This document shows positions 5,437 to 6,285 of a stretch of DNA of 6,285 bases, piece after piece (position 1 is the first letter of the stretch; each line of letters begins with the position of its first letter). Under the pieces are notes generated by a model. The model saw nothing but the letters and a program-made list of their open reading frames with translations. It did no database searches and was not told where the DNA came from. This stretch comes from Deltaproteobacteria bacterium (GTDB lineage Bacteria > Desulfobacterota_B > Binatia > UBA9968). The stretch spans positions 1 through 6,285 of the forward strand of contig VBKY01000343.1 of assembly GCA_005879255.1 (NCBI GenBank). The letters are read 5' to 3'. The position numbers and the translations under genes were made by a program.

Positions 5437-6285
5437 ATGAATAGACGCGAATTCATCAAAGCATCCGCCGGGGCCTCTTTATATCCATTCCTAAACTCGT
5501 GCGAGCAGCAGGTTCGCTGGGAAAAAGAAGCTTTCATCAAAACCAAGCGTTCTCAGGTGGCGATCCTCGCAGCGGAACAGTACGGCAGTTCGTTGCGCGA
5601 CACGATCCGTCGAGGTATCCAAATGTTTCGTTTGGAGCTTAACGGCAAGCGCGTGCTGCTCAAGCCCAATCTCGTCGAGTTTGATCCGAAGGGTGCAATA
5701 AATACCCATCCCGCGGTAATCGAGGCGGCGGTCGATGCGTTCAAGACTCTGGGCGCTCGCGAAGTGATCGTGGCCGAAGGGCCGGGACACCGGCGTGACA
5801 ATGAGTATTTGTTGACCGCGTCCGGTCTTTATGACGTGTTCAAAGAGCACCATATCCGTTACGTCGATCTCAACACGGACGACGTGCGTTTGACAAAACT
5901 TAAGAGCAGCTTTACCCATTTTCATCAGTTATATCTGCCCGAGACGCTGTACAACGCGGACTTGCTGGTATCAATGCCGAAGCTCAAGACCCATCACTGG
6001 GCCGGGGTCACGCTGTCGCTGAAAAACATGTTTGGTGTGGTGCCGGGCTCGGTTTATGGTTGGCCGAAGAATGCTCTTCATTGGGCCGGCATCGTCGGCA
6101 GTATTCTCGATATCAATAGCTCGCTGCCGCTGCCGCGCTTCGCCATCGTTGATGGCATCGTTGGCATGGAAGGCAATGGTCCGCTGCAAGGACAGGAGAA
6201 GAAAAGCGGTGTGTTGATCTTCGGCGATGATTTAGTGGCCGTCGACGCGACGGCGGCCAGGCTTATGAAGATCGAACCGCGCAAG
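5437..6285 (+). CDS. DUF362 family protein with twin-arginine/lipobox-like N-terminus (3' truncated by window)
   Basis: The frame is open from ATG 5437 to the last base, giving 283 codons with no stop, so the C-terminus is outside the window. The N-terminus MNRREFIKASAGASLYPFL has the RRxF-x-K pattern of a Tat signal. LNS-C22 may be a lipobox, although Asn at -2 is unusual. The DUF362 domain follows: VLLKPNLVEF (73-82), NTHPAVIEAAVDAFKTLGA (89-107), VIVAEGPG (110-117), the family hallmark LVSMPKLKTHHWAGVTLSLKN (177-197) with MFGVVPG after it, and IVDGIVGMEGNGPLQG (237-252) with FGDDLVAVDATAARLM (262-277). Biochemical activity of the family is not known to me. Some members carry a C-terminal 4Fe-4S ferredoxin domain, which cannot be judged here. 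Predicted location is the periplasm, as a folded Tat substrate, possibly membrane-tethered. It is translationally linked to the upstream toroid gene by an overlapping Shine-Dalgarno. Confidence 0.9.
   Translation, partial: MNRREFIKASAGASLYPFLNSCEQQVRWEKEAFIKTKRSQVAILAAEQYGSSLRDTIRRGIQMFRLELNGKRVLLKPNLVEFDPKGAINTHPAVIEAAVDAFKTLGAREVIVAEGPGHRRDNEYLLTASGLYDVFKEHHIRYVDLNTDDVRLTKLKSSFTHFHQLYLPETLYNADLLVSMPKLKTHHWAGVTLSLKNMFGVVPGSVYGWPKNALHWAGIVGSILDINSSLPLPRFAIVDGIVGMEGNGPLQGQEKKSGVLIFGDDLVAVDATAARLMKIEPRK

Noticed and set aside
5491..5925. 144-codon antisense open frame
   Set aside because: It is fully opposite the DUF362 gene, whose frame carries strong family motifs; the antisense product has none.

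Overview
The window reads as part of a Gram-negative bacterial chromosome. Base composition is close to balanced, coding density is high, and every credible gene is on the + strand. Several genes use GTG or TTG starts. The gene families (Tad pilus assembly, a SurA_N-DsbA fusion, a squalene-cyclase-like repeat protein, a Tat-exported DUF362 protein) would suit a soil or subsurface deltaproteobacterium-like or acidobacterium-like lineage. This placement is inference; no marker gene is present.

Region 1 (1-3369) is the distal end of a tad (tight adherence / Flp pilus) cluster. It holds the C-terminal half of the TadC inner-membrane platform protein (cut by the window edge) and a small cytoplasmic DUF192 protein. 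A 264-base non-coding stretch follows, then two tandem paralogous TadE-type pseudopilins with textbook prepilin-peptidase motifs, and a TadG-like minor pilin with a cysteine-rich C-terminal half. The ATPases, secretin, prepilin peptidase and major Flp pilin are not here and probably lie upstream.

Region 2 (3468-4499) encodes a membrane-anchored fusion of a SurA-like chaperone domain with a DsbA-like thioredoxin domain (CPYC active site). The three upstream pilin-like proteins are exported and together carry 20 cysteines in their predicted exported parts. A disulfide-forming role for this protein in pilin folding is therefore an attractive inference.

Region 3 (about 4525-6285) holds a cytoplasmic alpha/alpha-toroid protein with squalene-cyclase-type QW repeats but no cyclase DxDD motif. 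It is followed nine bases later by a DUF362 protein with a twin-arginine and lipobox-like N-terminus, which runs off the right edge. The Shine-Dalgarno of the DUF362 gene overlaps the stop of the toroid gene, so these two are very likely translated from one message. Their biochemical role is unknown to me.

I saw no tRNA, rRNA, insertion sequence, CRISPR array or convincing terminator. The most interesting items are the cysteine-rich pseudopilins beside a dedicated chaperone-oxidoreductase, and the toroid/DUF362 pair.
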